A stretch of DNA of 64,000 bases, taken from Polaromonas sp. AET17H-212 (GTDB taxonomy: Bacteria > Pseudomonadota > Gammaproteobacteria > Burkholderiales > Burkholderiaceae_C). Where the stretch lies: NCBI RefSeq assembly GCF_002379085.1, contig NZ_NBZW01000001.1:62001-126000 (forward strand), in the 5' to 3' direction. This document shows positions 52,648-64,000 of this stretch, piece after piece (position 1 is the stretch's first letter; each line of letters opens with the position of its first letter). Below the pieces are notes generated by a model, which was given only the letters and a program-made list of their open reading frames with translations, made no database searches and had not been told where the DNA came from. Made by a program: the position numbers and the translations under genes.

Positions 52648-54885
52648 ATGAGCACCGAGCAACCCACCATCATCTACACCCTGACCGATGAGGCACCGCT
52701 GCTGGCGACCAGCGCCTTCCTGCCCATCGTGCGCACGTTCACCGCGCCGGTCGGAATCAAGGTGACGACCAGCGACATCTCGGTGGCTGGTCGGATTCTG
52801 GGGCAATTTGCGGAATACCTGACCGAGGAACAACGGGTTGCGGACAACCTGTCAGAGCTGGGCAGGCTAACGCTCAGACCCGAAGCCAACATCATCAAGC
52901 TGCCCAATATCAGCGCGTCGGTGGCTCAGCTCAAGGACGCGATCAAGGAGTTGCAGGGCAAGGGCTACAAGATCCCGGACTACCCGGAAGCCCCCAAGAC
53001 CGACGAGGACAAGGACATCCGCGCGCGCTACAACAAGTGCACCGGCAGCGCCGTGAACCCAGTGCTGCGCGAAGGTAATTCGGACCGCCGCGCGCCCAAG
53101 GCCGTCAAGGAATACGCGCGCAAGAACCCGCACAGCATGGCCGACTGGAGCCAGGCCTCGCGCTCGCACGTTTCGCACATGCACGCCGGCGACTTCTACC
53201 ACGGCGAAAAGTCGATCACACTGGACCGCGCGCGCGACGTCAAGATGGAGCTGATCACCAAAAGCGGCAAGACCATCGTGCTCAAGCCCAAGGTCGCGCT
53301 GCTGGACCGTGAGATCATCGACTCGATGTTCATGAGCAAGAAGGCGCTGGTGGAGTTCTACGAGAAGGAGATCGAGGACGCGCACAAGACCGGCGTGATG
53401 TTCTCCCTGCACGTGAAGGCGACCATGATGAAGGTGTCGCATCCCATCGTGTTCGGCCACTGCGTGAAGATCTTCTACAAGGAAGCGTTCGAAAAACACG
53501 CCAAACTGTTCGAGGAGCTGGGCGTCAACGTCAACAATGGCATGGTCGATCTGTACAACAAGATCGGTACGCTGCCGCAGAGCAAGCAGGACGAGATCAA
53601 GCGCGACCTGCACGCCTGTCACGAAGGCCGCCCCGAGCTGGCCATGGTTGATTCGGCCAAGGGCATCACCAACTTCCATTCGCCCAACGACATCATCGTG
53701 GACGCCTCCATGCCTGCGGCCATCCGCAACGGCGGCAAGATGTGGGGCGCCGACGGCCGCCTGAAGGACGTCAAGGCCGTGATGCCCGAATCGACTTTCG
53801 CCCGCATCTACCAGGAGATCATCAACTTCTGCAAGTGGCACGGTGCCTTCGATCCCAGGACCATGGGCACGGTGCCCAACGTGGGACTGATGGCCCAGCA
53901 GGCCGAGGAATACGGCTCGCACGACAAGACCTTCGAGATCGCCGAAGACGGCATGGCGAACATCACTGACCTGGCCACCGGCGAGGTGCTGGTGAGCCAG
54001 AATGTGGAAGCCGGCGACATCTGGCGCATGTGCCAGGTCAAGGACGCCGCGATCCGTGACTGGGTCAAGCTGGCTGTGACCCGTGCCCGCAACTCCGGCA
54101 TGCCGGTGGTGTTCTGGCTCGATTCCTACCGCCCGCACGAAGCGCAGATGATCACCAAGGTCAAGATGTACCTGCACGAGCACGACACGGCGGGTCTGGA
54201 CATTCAGATCATGAGCCAGGTGCGTGCCATGCGCTACACGCTGGAGCGCGTTGTGCGCGGCCTGGACACCATCAGCGCCACCGGAAACATCCTGCGTGAC
54301 TACCTGACAGACCTGTTCCCCATCATGGAACTCGGCACCAGCGCCAAGATGCTGTCCATCGTGCCCCTGATGGCCGGCGGCGGCATGTATGAAACCGGCG
54401 CCGGCGGCTCCGCACCCAAGCATGTTCAGCAACTGGTTGAGGAAAACCACCTGCGCTGGGACTCACTGGGCGAATTCCTGGCCCTGGCGGTATCGCTGGA
54501 AGACCTCGGTATCAAGACCGGCAACGCCCAGGCGAAGATTCTGGCCAAAACGCTGGATGCCGCCACTGGCAAGCTTCTCGACAACAACAAAAATCCGTCG
54601 CCGAAGACCGGCCAACTGGACAACCGTGGCAGCCAGTTTTACCTGGCCATGTACTGGGCCCAGGAACTGGCCGCACAGACCGAAGACGCGGCCCTGGCTG
54701 CACGGTTCGCGCCGCTGGCCAAGGAGCTGATGACCAGCGAGCAGACCATCGTTGCCGAACTCCAGGCCGTGCAAGGCAAGGCGGTGGACATTGGCGGCTA
54801 CTACCAGCCCGACCTGGCCAAGCTGGACGTTGTGATGCGTCCGAGCAAGACACTGAACGCGGCACTGGCGGCTTTCAACGCGTAA
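52648..54885 (+). CDS. icd2: Monomeric NADP-dependent isocitrate dehydrogenase
   Basis: 745-residue monomeric-type isocitrate dehydrogenase (isocitrate to 2-oxoglutarate, NADP). It starts [20 protein letters not shown], the hallmark N-terminus, and has [20 protein letters not shown] (substrate phosphate site region), [18 protein letters not shown] and [18 protein letters not shown]. Length is normal for the family (about 740). GGAG precedes ATG 52648. It is unrelated in sequence to the homodimeric enzyme encoded 1.2 kb downstream. Cytoplasmic, TCA cycle. Confidence 0.96.
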   Translation: MSTEQPTIIYTLTDEAPLLATSAFLPIVRTFTAPVGIKVTTSDISVAGRILGQFAEYLTEEQRVADNLSELGRLTLRPEANIIKLPNISASVAQLKDAIKELQGKGYKIPDYPEAPKTDEDKDIRARYNKCTGSAVNPVLREGNSDRRAPKAVKEYARKNPHSMADWSQASRSHVSHMHAGDFYHGEKSITLDRARDVKMELITKSGKTIVLKPKVALLDREIIDSMFMSKKALVEFYEKEIEDAHKTGVMFSLHVKATMMKVSHPIVFGHCVKIFYKEAFEKHAKLFEELGVNVNNGMVDLYNKIGTLPQSKQDEIKRDLHACHEGRPELAMVDSAKGITNFHSPNDIIVDASMPAAIRNGGKMWGADGRLKDVKAVMPESTFARIYQEIINFCKWHGAFDPRTMGTVPNVGLMAQQAEEYGSHDKTFEIAEDGMANITDLATGEVLVSQNVEAGDIWRMCQVKDAAIRDWVKLAVTRARNSGMPVVFWLDSYRPHEAQMITKVKMYLHEHDTAGLDIQIMSQVRAMRYTLERVVRGLDTISATGNILRDYLTDLFPIMELGTSAKMLSIVPLMAGGGMYETGAGGSAPKHVQQLVEENHLRWDSLGEFLALAVSLEDLGIKTGNAQAKILAKTLDAATGKLLDNNKNPSPKTGQLDNRGSQFYLAMYWAQELAAQTEDAALAARFAPLAKELMTSEQTIVAELQAVQGKAVDIGGYYQPDLAKLDVVMRPSKTLNAALAAFNA

Positions 54886-54912
54886 ACAAACTTGACGCCT
54901 TAACTGGCCCAC

Positions 54913-54941
54913 AAAAAAGCCGACTTCACGTCGGCTTTTTT
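54913..54941 (+). terminator. Terminator between icd2 and the DUF192 gene
   Basis: AAAAAAGCCGAC-TTCAC-GTCGGCTTTTTT: a 12-bp symmetric stem with A and T runs on both sides, so it can serve both convergent genes. Strong. Confidence 0.9.
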
Positions 54942-54974
54942 CATGGTGCCGCCAATGGCGCGACGCATGCCTGT

Positions 54975-55460
54975 TCAGCGGGGCGGCGCGAACACCGGTC
55001 CCGCCAGTTTGCTGCCGGCCTTGATGCCTTTTTTGGCAAACCAGCCGACGTTCATCTCCAGCACGTAACGCACCGGTTTTTCCGAGCAGTGCGACTCTGT
55101 CGTCTGCGGTTTCATGTCGGCGAGGTTCACGATGGTGCCGTCGTCGGCGACAAAGGCTGCGGTCAGCGGCAGCAGGGTGTTTTTCATCCAGAAACACTGC
55201 TGGGCAGGCTGTTCGAACACAAACAACATGCCTTCGGTTTGCGGCATCTCCCGGCGAAACATCAGGCCGATTTGCCGTTGCTCGGGCGTCAGCGCCAGTT
55301 GCGCATCAATCTGGTGCATGCCTGCCGACAGTTTGGCCCGCGGCAGGTTTGTTTGCGGCGTTCCTTGGGCCAGCGCGCATCCGGTGGTCAACACCAGGCA
55401 GGAAAGTGCGAGCTTCAGGCCGCGCAGGGACGGCTTCGGGAGATCGGGCAAGAAGGGCAT
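54975..55460 (-). CDS. DUF192 family exported protein
   Basis: 161-residue protein with an N-terminal signal (LKLALSCLVLTTGCALAQ, possible lipobox LTTGC near residue 28). The mature part is a DUF192 domain: LTPEQRQIGLMFRREMPQTE, QQCFWMKNTLLPLTAAFVAD and YVLEMNVGWFAKKGIKAGSK. These small beta-barrel proteins are found widely in bacteria and archaea; function is unknown, with a possible stress or envelope role. It converges on icd2. Confidence 0.85.
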   Translation of the reverse strand: MPFLPDLPKPSLRGLKLALSCLVLTTGCALAQGTPQTNLPRAKLSAGMHQIDAQLALTPEQRQIGLMFRREMPQTEGMLFVFEQPAQQCFWMKNTLLPLTAAFVADDGTIVNLADMKPQTTESHCSEKPVRYVLEMNVGWFAKKGIKAGSKLAGPVFAPPR

Positions 55461-55511
55461 AAGGGTTCACCGGAAAGAGGTCAGACGGTCAGCATAAACG
55501 ACGGCCATGAA

Positions 55512-55534
55512 AAATGCCCGCAAAGCGGGCATTT
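55512..55534 (-). terminator. Terminator of the Ala/Lys-rich protein gene
   Basis: AAATGCCCGC-AAA-GCGGGCATTT with a T run on the minus-strand side, 18 bp after the stop of the Ala/Lys-rich gene at 55552. Confidence 0.85.
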
Positions 55535-55551
55535 CAGACAGGCGCGAAGAA

Positions 55552-55884
55552 TTACTTCTTGGCGGCAGCAGCTTTGTCTTCTTTGGCTTTCTTGGCAGCA
55601 GCGGCTTTTTCAGCTTTGGCAGCTTTGGCAGCGGCAGCTTTTTCAGCTTTGGCTTTCTTGGCAGCAGCGGCTTTTTCGGCCTTGGCGGCCTTGGCATCAA
55701 CCTTGGCAGCAGGCACGGCTGGCGTTGCAGCAGTCGCTGGCGTCGCCGGTGTGGCAGCAGTCGCCGGAGTGGCAGCCGTAGCAGGGGTGGCAGGCTTGGC
55801 GGCCATAGGAGCGCCAGCGTGGGAAGCGGCAAAAGCGCCTGCAGCAAACAGGCCGGAAATCAGGGCAGCAAGAATCTTGTTCAT
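55552..55884 (-). CDS. Exported Ala/Lys-rich low-complexity protein
   Basis: 110-residue protein. Signal peptide MNKILAALISGLFAAGAFAA (cleavage about residue 20), then a Pro-Ala-Thr repeat (about 30-58, PATPATAATPATAATPATPA), then an Ala-Lys-Glu repeat (about 62-110, AKAEKAAAAKKAKAEKAAAA) predicted as a continuous charged helix. The arrangement recalls histone H1-like or PAT/AK-repeat tails, but with a secretion signal. I know of no function. It has its own terminator and a 5' region facing icd. Such sequence evolves fast and may be over-predicted, but the signal, terminator and stop-free frame support it. Confidence 0.75.
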   Translation of the reverse strand: MNKILAALISGLFAAGAFAASHAGAPMAAKPATPATAATPATAATPATPATAATPAVPAAKVDAKAAKAEKAAAAKKAKAEKAAAAKAAKAEKAAAAKKAKEDKAAAAKK

Positions 55885-56091
55885 TTGGAGTTTTCCTAAA
55901 TAAGTTTTTGAACCAAGTCCCCCGAAAAACTCGTGGACCTGAATGTAACGAGGCCCGTTTGGAAACGGTTGACACGCAGGCCGTTAAATCTGTCGAGGGA
56001 AGATTTGGGGCTAAAATTTGCGGGTTATCACCTAAACAGCGCCCGGCAGTCGATCACTGCAATTTCTGGCGCGTACCGGAGACTTGTTCAC

Positions 56092-57345
<1,254 letters not shown>

Positions 57346-57419
57346 GCAAGCAGGCTGCCTTGCAGCCCACCGCGCCAGCCAGGGGCTGGGCGGCCGGGAA
57401 ACCAGGCAGAATATGCTGC

Positions 57420-57455
57420 AAAGCCGCCGCGGCTCAGGCTGGGCGGCTTTTTTTT
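57420..57455 (+). terminator. Terminator after icd
   Basis: AAAGCCGCC ... GGCGGCTTTTTTTT: GCCGCC/GGCGGC stem with flanking A and T runs, 75 bp after the icd stop. Confidence 0.8.
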
Positions 57456-57568
57456 GGTCTTTTGAACCGGCCGGCCAGAAGCCAATTGTCCGCGCTTGAT
57501 TGTCGCGTTCCCGCCACCAATTTCCCTGTCAGGCGCACTGGACAATTCCGGTCGCTAGAATGATTTCC

Positions 57569-57937
57569 ATGGCCAGCAAACCTCCCAAAACTCCCGCACC
57601 ACCCAAGGCACCGGCCTTCAAGCCCGAGGATGCCAACGGCGGGGATGCGGTCGTGCTTGAGCGCCGTCCGCAAAAGACCGAGCCGCCGCAGATGTACCAG
57701 GTCGTGCTGCTCAACGACGACTACACCCCGATGGAGTTTGTCGTCGTGGTGATCCAGGAATTTTTCAACAAGGACCGGGAAACGGCCACGCAGATCATGC
57801 TGAAGATTCACCTGGACGGCAAAGGCGTGTGTGGCGTGTTTTCCAAGGATGTCGCGTCGACCAAGGTCGACCAGGTCACGGAAGCAGCGCGAAAGAATGG
57901 CCATCCGCTGCAGTGTGTGTGCGAGCCCATTGAATAA
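57569..57937 (+). CDS. clpS: ATP-dependent Clp protease adaptor ClpS
   Basis: 122-residue adaptor that delivers N-degron substrates to ClpAP. The disordered N-terminus is Pro/Lys-rich; the core is [20 protein letters not shown] (the NDD and M of the N-end-binding pocket), then [20 protein letters not shown] and [13 protein letters not shown]. Start ATG 57569 (MASKPPK); ATG 57560 is possible. It lies 82 bp upstream of clpA and is cotranscribed with it. Confidence 0.95.
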   Translation: MASKPPKTPAPPKAPAFKPEDANGGDAVVLERRPQKTEPPQMYQVVLLNDDYTPMEFVVVVIQEFFNKDRETATQIMLKIHLDGKGVCGVFSKDVASTKVDQVTEAARKNGHPLQCVCEPIE

Positions 57938-58019
57938 TGGAAAAAACAGCCCATATCGGCTTGAAGAGTTACACAATGATCCCATCAGATATCCCAGCAG
58001 CAAGCCGAAAGGAAAAGCA

Positions 58020-60356
<2,337 letters not shown>

Positions 60357-60376
60357 GGCAACAGCGGGCAAGCCGT

Positions 60377-60413
60377 AAAAAAGGCCGGTGGCGTCATGCC
60401 CCGGCCTTTTTTT
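60377..60413 (+). terminator. Terminator after clpA
   Basis: AAAAAAGGCCGG ... CCGGCCTTTTTTT with a 12-nt loop, 20 bp after the clpA stop. Confidence 0.9.
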
Positions 60414-60420
60414 ATTTGCT

Positions 60421-60475
60421 CCTGAAACAATAGCTGCTTGCGCCCGTGTTTATTGGGCAAGAGGCCTGTTTCATG
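60421..60475 (+). repeat. Interspersed repeat copy downstream of clpA
   Basis: CCTGAAACAATAGCTGCTTG, then CGCCCGTGTTTATTGGGC, AAGAGGCCTGTTTCATGAG. Very close to the copy at 26629-26688. It immediately follows the clpA terminator. Confidence 0.8.
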
Positions 60476-60527
60476 AGTCGTCGCCGGCCACGTTCGGCAC
60501 GCCGCGGCGACACGCCCAGGCGGGCGT

Positions 60528-60956
60528 TTATTTGACCAGCAACACGGGCACCGGCGACTGATGGATCACGCGCTGGGCCACCGAGCCCAGCACCACGCTG
60601 CCGACGGCGCCCATACCGCGTGTGCCCATGGCAATCTGGTCCACCTGCAGGTCCTTGGCGATACGCACGATCTCGTTGGCAATCACCCCATGGGCGCGGG
60701 CGGGCTCGGCGAGCTTGAGTCCCTGCGCCCTGGCGCGTTCCGCGGCTTTGGCGAGGATCACGGTTTGCTGCTTTTTCTGATCCTCTTCAATTTTCTCTAT
60801 GGTGGCCAGGGTATAGCCGCCATACAGGAGCGGCTCCGGGCTGACGCAGAGCAGCGTGGCCTCCACATCCAGTGAAGACCGGACCATGGCGCCGACGGCG
60901 TCCACCGCCCGGTCAGCATGCTCGGAACCATCTACCGCAATCAGGATTTTCAGCAT
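60528..60956 (-). CDS. Universal stress protein (UspA family)
   Basis: 142-residue UspA-domain protein. N-terminal strand KILIAVDGSEHADRAVDAVG and C-terminal ATP-binding motif GTRGMGAVGSVVLGSVAQRV fit G-x2-G-x9-G-S, so it is probably an ATP-binding (UspFG-type) member. Function in stress survival, exact role unknown. ATG 60956 begins the domain. It lies downstream of the host-attachment-family gene on the same strand, 50 bp apart. Confidence 0.92.
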   Translation of the reverse strand: MLKILIAVDGSEHADRAVDAVGAMVRSSLDVEATLLCVSPEPLLYGGYTLATIEKIEEDQKKQQTVILAKAAERARAQGLKLAEPARAHGVIANEIVRIAKDLQVDQIAMGTRGMGAVGSVVLGSVAQRVIHQSPVPVLLVK

Positions 60957-61006
60957 GAATCACACCTTTTTTGTCAGGCACAAAAAGCACCTCGCACCTC
61001 GTTCCC

Positions 61007-61465
61007 TCAATCGGGCAGTCGCAAGGCGTCATCGACACGTTTTTTCAACTCGGGGCCCTCGTAGCGGGTCAGGTCGCCGACCACGGCACTCTGCACCACC
61101 TTCTGGGTGGCAGGGCTCAAACAGGGCCGGAGTTCACCCAGCATGGGGCTGGAGGCAATCAGCACCAGCCCGTTGCAGCGCTTCGCGGCCACTCCCTCGT
61201 TGAGGTAATCGGCGAGCTGGCGGGCAAAGCTGTCACGTTCCTTGGCCTGGGCTGGCGTATGCGGCTCAAACTGCGTGCCGGCATGCCCGGTGCGCCCGTG
61301 GCCCTTACCCGCCGCGCCTGTCAGCGCGCCACCCTGGGCCTCGCCGCCAAGGCTGGCATGTGGATGCACAAAGTCGCTCAACTCGGTGAGTGCATGGCTG
61401 GTGGAATCACGCTGGAAGCAGCGTGCACGCTCGGCATTGGCGACCAGAACCCAGGTTTTGTCCAT
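61007..61465 (-). CDS. Host attachment family protein
   Basis: 152-residue protein that resembles proteins annotated as required for attachment to host cells (Pfam host_attach): DKTWVLVANAERARCFQRDS at the start, a variable middle with Gly-rich GALTGAAGKGHGRTGHAGTQ, and FARQLADYLNEGVAAKRCNG near the end. The fold is RNase H/eRF1-like, and members are found in many free-living bacteria, so the name is not informative. ATG 61465 preferred; upstream extension is not family-like. It shares its strand with the universal stress gene, suggesting a stress-linked unit. Confidence 0.8.
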   Translation of the reverse strand: MDKTWVLVANAERARCFQRDSTSHALTELSDFVHPHASLGGEAQGGALTGAAGKGHGRTGHAGTQFEPHTPAQAKERDSFARQLADYLNEGVAAKRCNGLVLIASSPMLGELRPCLSPATQKVVQSAVVGDLTRYEGPELKKRVDDALRLPD

Positions 61466-61916
61466 GATGTTTCCTTTGGAGACTCCCGCCCGTGAAACCG
61501 GCGTCGTTCGGGTTTCATGGCCGGCACTTGATCGGAGCGCCTGCAAATAGTAGGACTGGCTGGCCGTGGCCTGCTTGATGTATCGCAAAGGTTCACGGTG
61601 CTGCATGGCGCGCTGTCCTGGGCGGGGATTTCTGGCGCGCGAGGCGGATGAGGGGATGGCCGCCGGGTTCCTGCGAGCCAGGACAATATCTGCCGCGCAT
61701 GAGTCGACGAACGGCTGTGGGGGCGCCGAAAAATGGCGGAACGACCCGGACAGCGCCCGGAAGAATCTGGAAGCGCCGAAAAGGCCGGTAGCATCGCGCT
61801 ACCGGCCATTTTGCTTTGGCCGCCTGAAATGCTCCTGAAACCATAGCTGCTTTCGACCGTCCGGTAAGGGATGGCGGCACTTTTTACTCCCAACCCTGGC
61901 TGACAGGCCCCGACCG
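61466..61916. other. Intergenic region with a hairpin and a repeat
   Basis: About 450 bp. GGCCGGTAGC-ATCGC-GCTACCGGCC at 61783-61807 is a perfect 10-bp stem flanked by AAAA and TTTT, a terminator-like structure that has no gene in front of it on the plus strand. An interspersed repeat follows at 61830-61885. Otherwise no gene is supported. Confidence 0.55.
61830..61885 (+). repeat. Interspersed repeat copy upstream of sbcB
   Basis: CTCCTGAAACCATAGCTGCT, then TTCGACCGTCCGGTAAGGGA and TGGCGGCAC. A partly decayed copy with the core ATAGCTGCT and AAGGG kept. Confidence 0.6.
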
Positions 61917-63386
61917 ATGGCGACGCACACCTTCCTCTGGCACGACTACGAAACCTTCGGCCTGAACACGCGCCGCGACCGGCCGGCGCAGTTTGCCGGC
62001 ATACGCACCGACGCCGAACTCAACGAGATCGGCGAGCCGCTGATGATTTATTGCCAGCCGGCGCGCGACTACCTGCCCGACCCGTCCTCCTGCCTGATCA
62101 CCGGCATCACGCCGCAGCTGTGCCTGGAGCGCGGCCTGCCCGAACATGCATTCGCCGCCCGCATCGAAGCCGTGCTGGCCGAGCCCGGCACCATTGGCGT
62201 GGGCTACAACACCATCCGGTTCGACGACGAGGTCACGCGCCACCTGTTCTGGCGCAACCTGATCGACCCCTACGCGCGCGAGTGGCAAAACGGCTGCGGC
62301 CGCTGGGACCTGCTCGACGTGGTGCGCATGGCTTATGCGCTGCGGCCCGAAGGCATCACCTGGCCGATGAAACCCGATGAACGCCGCCCCGGCGAGGCCG
62401 GTGCCTTGCGTCCCAGCTTCAAGCTCGAAGACCTGGCGCGCGCCAACGGCCTGCTGCACGAAACGGCGCACGACGCGCTGTCGGACGTGCGCGCCACGAT
62501 TGCGCTGGCCCGCCTGGTCCGCACGGCCCAGCCCAAGCTGTTCGACTTCTGCCTGGGGCTGCACAAGAAAGACCGGGTGGCGGCCGAACTCGGCCTGCCC
62601 ACCAGCCCGCAGACGGCGCAGCCGTTTCTGCATGTGTCGGGCATGTTCCCGCCCGAGCGCGGCTGCCTGGCTGTCATGTGGCCGCTGACCATACACCCCG
62701 CCAACAAAAACGAGCTGCTGGCCTGGGACCTGGCGCAGGACCCCGGCGAATTGCCGCTGCTCGACGTGGCGACCCTGCGCCAGCGCCTGTTCAGCAAAAG
62801 CGCGGACTTGCCGGAAGGCGTGCTGCGCCTGCCGATCAAGTCGGTGCACCTGAACAAGTCGCCCATGGTGGTGCGCAAGCTGGCCACCCTGAGCCCGGAG
62901 ATGGCCGCCCGGTGGGGGGTGGACATGGAGGCCGCACTGCGCCACGCCGAAAAAGCTGCCGGCCTGCCCGACATGAGCGCGATCTGGCCGGAGGTTTTTG
63001 CGCGGCCCAAAGAGGGCATTCCCGACGTGGACGAAGACCTGTACGGCGGCTTCATCAACAACGACGACCGGCGTCGCCTGAACCAGCTGCGTGCCTTGCC
63101 GGCGGCCGAACTGGCGCACAGCCGCACCGGCTTCGACGACGACCGGCTCGAAGAGCTGGTGTTTCGCTACCGCGCCCGCAATTTCGAGGCGACACTCTCG
63201 CCGGAAGAGGCCGAACGCTGGGAGGCGCACCGCGCCGCGCGGCTGCTCGAAGGCGAAGGCGGGGCGCGCAATGTCGATGCCTTTCTGGCCGCACTCGATG
63301 TGCTGTCGGAGACGGCGGACGAACGCGGGGAAACGGTGCTGGCGGCGCTGTATGACTATGCGGAGATGGTGGCGCCCGAGGTGTGA
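61917..63386 (+). CDS. sbcB: Exodeoxyribonuclease I
   Basis: 489-residue 3'-5' single-strand exonuclease, DEDDh family. Exo I: HTFLWHDYETFG (Asp and Glu, residues about 3-14); Exo II: GVGYNTIRFDDEVTRH (Asp about 101); Exo III: ETAHDALSDVRATIALA (His and Asp about 182-187). SH3-like and helical C-terminal parts follow, matching the E. coli enzyme (475 aa). ATG 61917 starts the domain. It works in mismatch repair and recombination. Confidence 0.95.
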   Translation: MATHTFLWHDYETFGLNTRRDRPAQFAGIRTDAELNEIGEPLMIYCQPARDYLPDPSSCLITGITPQLCLERGLPEHAFAARIEAVLAEPGTIGVGYNTIRFDDEVTRHLFWRNLIDPYAREWQNGCGRWDLLDVVRMAYALRPEGITWPMKPDERRPGEAGALRPSFKLEDLARANGLLHETAHDALSDVRATIALARLVRTAQPKLFDFCLGLHKKDRVAAELGLPTSPQTAQPFLHVSGMFPPERGCLAVMWPLTIHPANKNELLAWDLAQDPGELPLLDVATLRQRLFSKSADLPEGVLRLPIKSVHLNKSPMVVRKLATLSPEMAARWGVDMEAALRHAEKAAGLPDMSAIWPEVFARPKEGIPDVDEDLYGGFINNDDRRRLNQLRALPAAELAHSRTGFDDDRLEELVFRYRARNFEATLSPEEAERWEAHRAARLLEGEGGARNVDAFLAALDVLSETADERGETVLAALYDYAEMVAPEV

Positions 63387-63412
63387 ATGGCGCATCCGGA
63401 AGCGGTGGTTTG

Positions 63413-63470
63413 CTTCTCTATTGATAGCTGCTTGCGCTTATATCGAAAGGGCTGGTGGCCGATTTGATGC
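63413..63470 (+). repeat. Interspersed repeat copy downstream of sbcB
   Basis: CTCTATTGATAGCTGCTTGC, then GCTTATATCGAAAGGGCTGG and TGGCCGATTTGATGC. It lies between the convergent stops of sbcB and the GST gene. Confidence 0.75.
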
Positions 63471-63511
63471 ACCGTTCTTCACGCAAGCCAGAAAGGACCG
63501 GTGCACCGGTA

Positions 63512-64000
63512 TCACCGCTGCGCGACAGCGGCCGGTTGCCATGGCGCCTGTTTTTGCATGACGCCCGCATACAGGGCACTGGCCTCGAAGGCCACCAGCC
63601 AGCCCTGCAGGCGCGGCCACGGCTGCGTGGCGAACCAGTCGGCATCGGTGTGGGCGAACTGGCGCACAAATGGCAGCAGGGCCATGTCGGCCAGACTGGC
63701 ACGGGAACCCAGCAGCCAGCCACCGGCCAGGCGCGCGTCGAGTTGCGCCAGCCAGCGCGCCGCCTGCGTGCGATGCGCCAGCGCAAAGCCTGCTGCATCA
63801 GCACCGCCGGATTCGTCGGCATGACGGTGCGGGTATTTGTAGCGGTCCAGGTGGCGCTTGAAGTCGCCGTCGTTGGCGGCGATCAGCGCGGCCATCTCGT
63901 CGGGCGGTGCACCCGGCGGCGCCAGCCACTGCGCGGGGTCGTGGCGGCCCAGCGCCCAGCGCATGATGTCCAGGCTTTCGTCCAAGACTTCGCCGCCGGC
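63512..64000 (-). CDS. Glutathione S-transferase family protein, N-terminus beyond window
   Basis: The frame is open from the right edge to 63512 (about 162 codons). The visible part begins AGEVLDESLDIMRWALGRHD, where the thioredoxin domain of a GST ends (ES of the glutathione site), then an all-helical C-terminal domain with SLADMALLPFVRQFAHTDAD. The N-terminal part with the Cys or Ser catalyst is outside, so the class is uncertain. Converges on sbcB. Confidence 0.82.
   Translation of the reverse strand, partial: AGGEVLDESLDIMRWALGRHDPAQWLAPPGAPPDEMAALIAANDGDFKRHLDRYKYPHRHADESGGADAAGFALAHRTQAARWLAQLDARLAGGWLLGSRASLADMALLPFVRQFAHTDADWFATQPWPRLQGWLVAFEASALYAGVMQKQAPWQPAAVAQR

Noticed and set aside
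52867-54450. Minus-strand open frame of about 527 codons
   Set aside because: It is antisense to the monomeric isocitrate dehydrogenase and has the His/Val-rich composition typical of shadow frames.
52648-54885. First impression of malate synthase G from the length (about 745 aa)
   Set aside because: The N-terminus [16 protein letters not shown] and later motifs are those of monomeric isocitrate dehydrogenase.
61007-61606. Longer start for the host-attachment-family protein
   Set aside because: The extra 47 residues do not look like protein of the family, and the ATG at 61465 begins the conserved DKTWVLVANA segment.

Overview
The window looks like a chromosomal segment from a betaproteobacterium of the Burkholderiales, most likely family Comamonadaceae (Polaromonas, Rhodoferax or Variovorax type). 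The evidence is the high GC content, the gene order exbB-exbD-lpxK-Trm112-kdsB-adk, a BoxR/BoxC/BoxB benzoyl-CoA pathway, co-existing monomeric and dimeric isocitrate dehydrogenases, and about twelve copies of an interspersed repeat with the core ATAGCTGCTTGCGC. The genus is an inference. I see no rRNA, CRISPR array, phage or insertion sequence.

Layout. 1-2501 is a membrane histidine kinase with C-terminal receiver domains that runs off the left edge. 2.9-11.4 kb is mixed: an orphan ParB-like protein, a TauE/SafE permease divergent from a LysR regulator, a CYTH-CHAD protein, a CaiB-like CoA-transferase, a DUF2975/YozG-type pair, and pobA (4-hydroxybenzoate hydroxylase) divergent from an IclR-type regulator. 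11.7-19.5 kb is a signalling block: a triple-PAS kinase (two PAS domains are a tandem duplication), a CheY-like protein, a receiver-PAS-kinase and, convergently, a 1129-residue kinase.

19.6-31.4 kb is the metabolic core. A branched-chain-type ABC transporter (livFGMH + livK, with a LysE-type exporter inside the cluster), benzoate-CoA ligase and a MioC-like flavodoxin lie on the minus strand. boxR-boxC-boxB lie divergently on the plus strand. Together these would take up an aromatic acid, activate it to benzoyl-CoA, epoxidise it and cleave the ring. boxA, the usual reductase partner of BoxB, is not in the window. A textbook sigma70 promoter with flanking TGCAATA repeats sits upstream of boxR.

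31.4-42.6 kb holds a DUF488 protein, tRNA-Arg(TCT), tRNA-Pro(TGG), a glutathione transferase, an acyl-CoA cluster (acyl-CoA dehydrogenase, APH-like kinase, Crp/Fnr regulator, enoyl-CoA hydratase, 3-hydroxyacyl-CoA dehydrogenase), a FimV-like protein and a D-2-hydroxyacid dehydrogenase. 42.7-52.2 kb holds lexA with two tandem SOS boxes facing an asparaginase, the envelope operon exbB to adk, xseA and sodB. 52.6-64 kb holds two unrelated isocitrate dehydrogenases around a DUF192 protein and an Ala/Lys-rich secreted protein, then clpS-clpA, a universal stress protein, a host-attachment-family protein, exonuclease I and a glutathione transferase cut by the right edge.

The most unusual signals are the interspersed repeat family, with copies read in frame inside boxC, an asparaginase gene, lpxK and perhaps bclA, and the flavodoxin-for-boxA arrangement of the box cluster.
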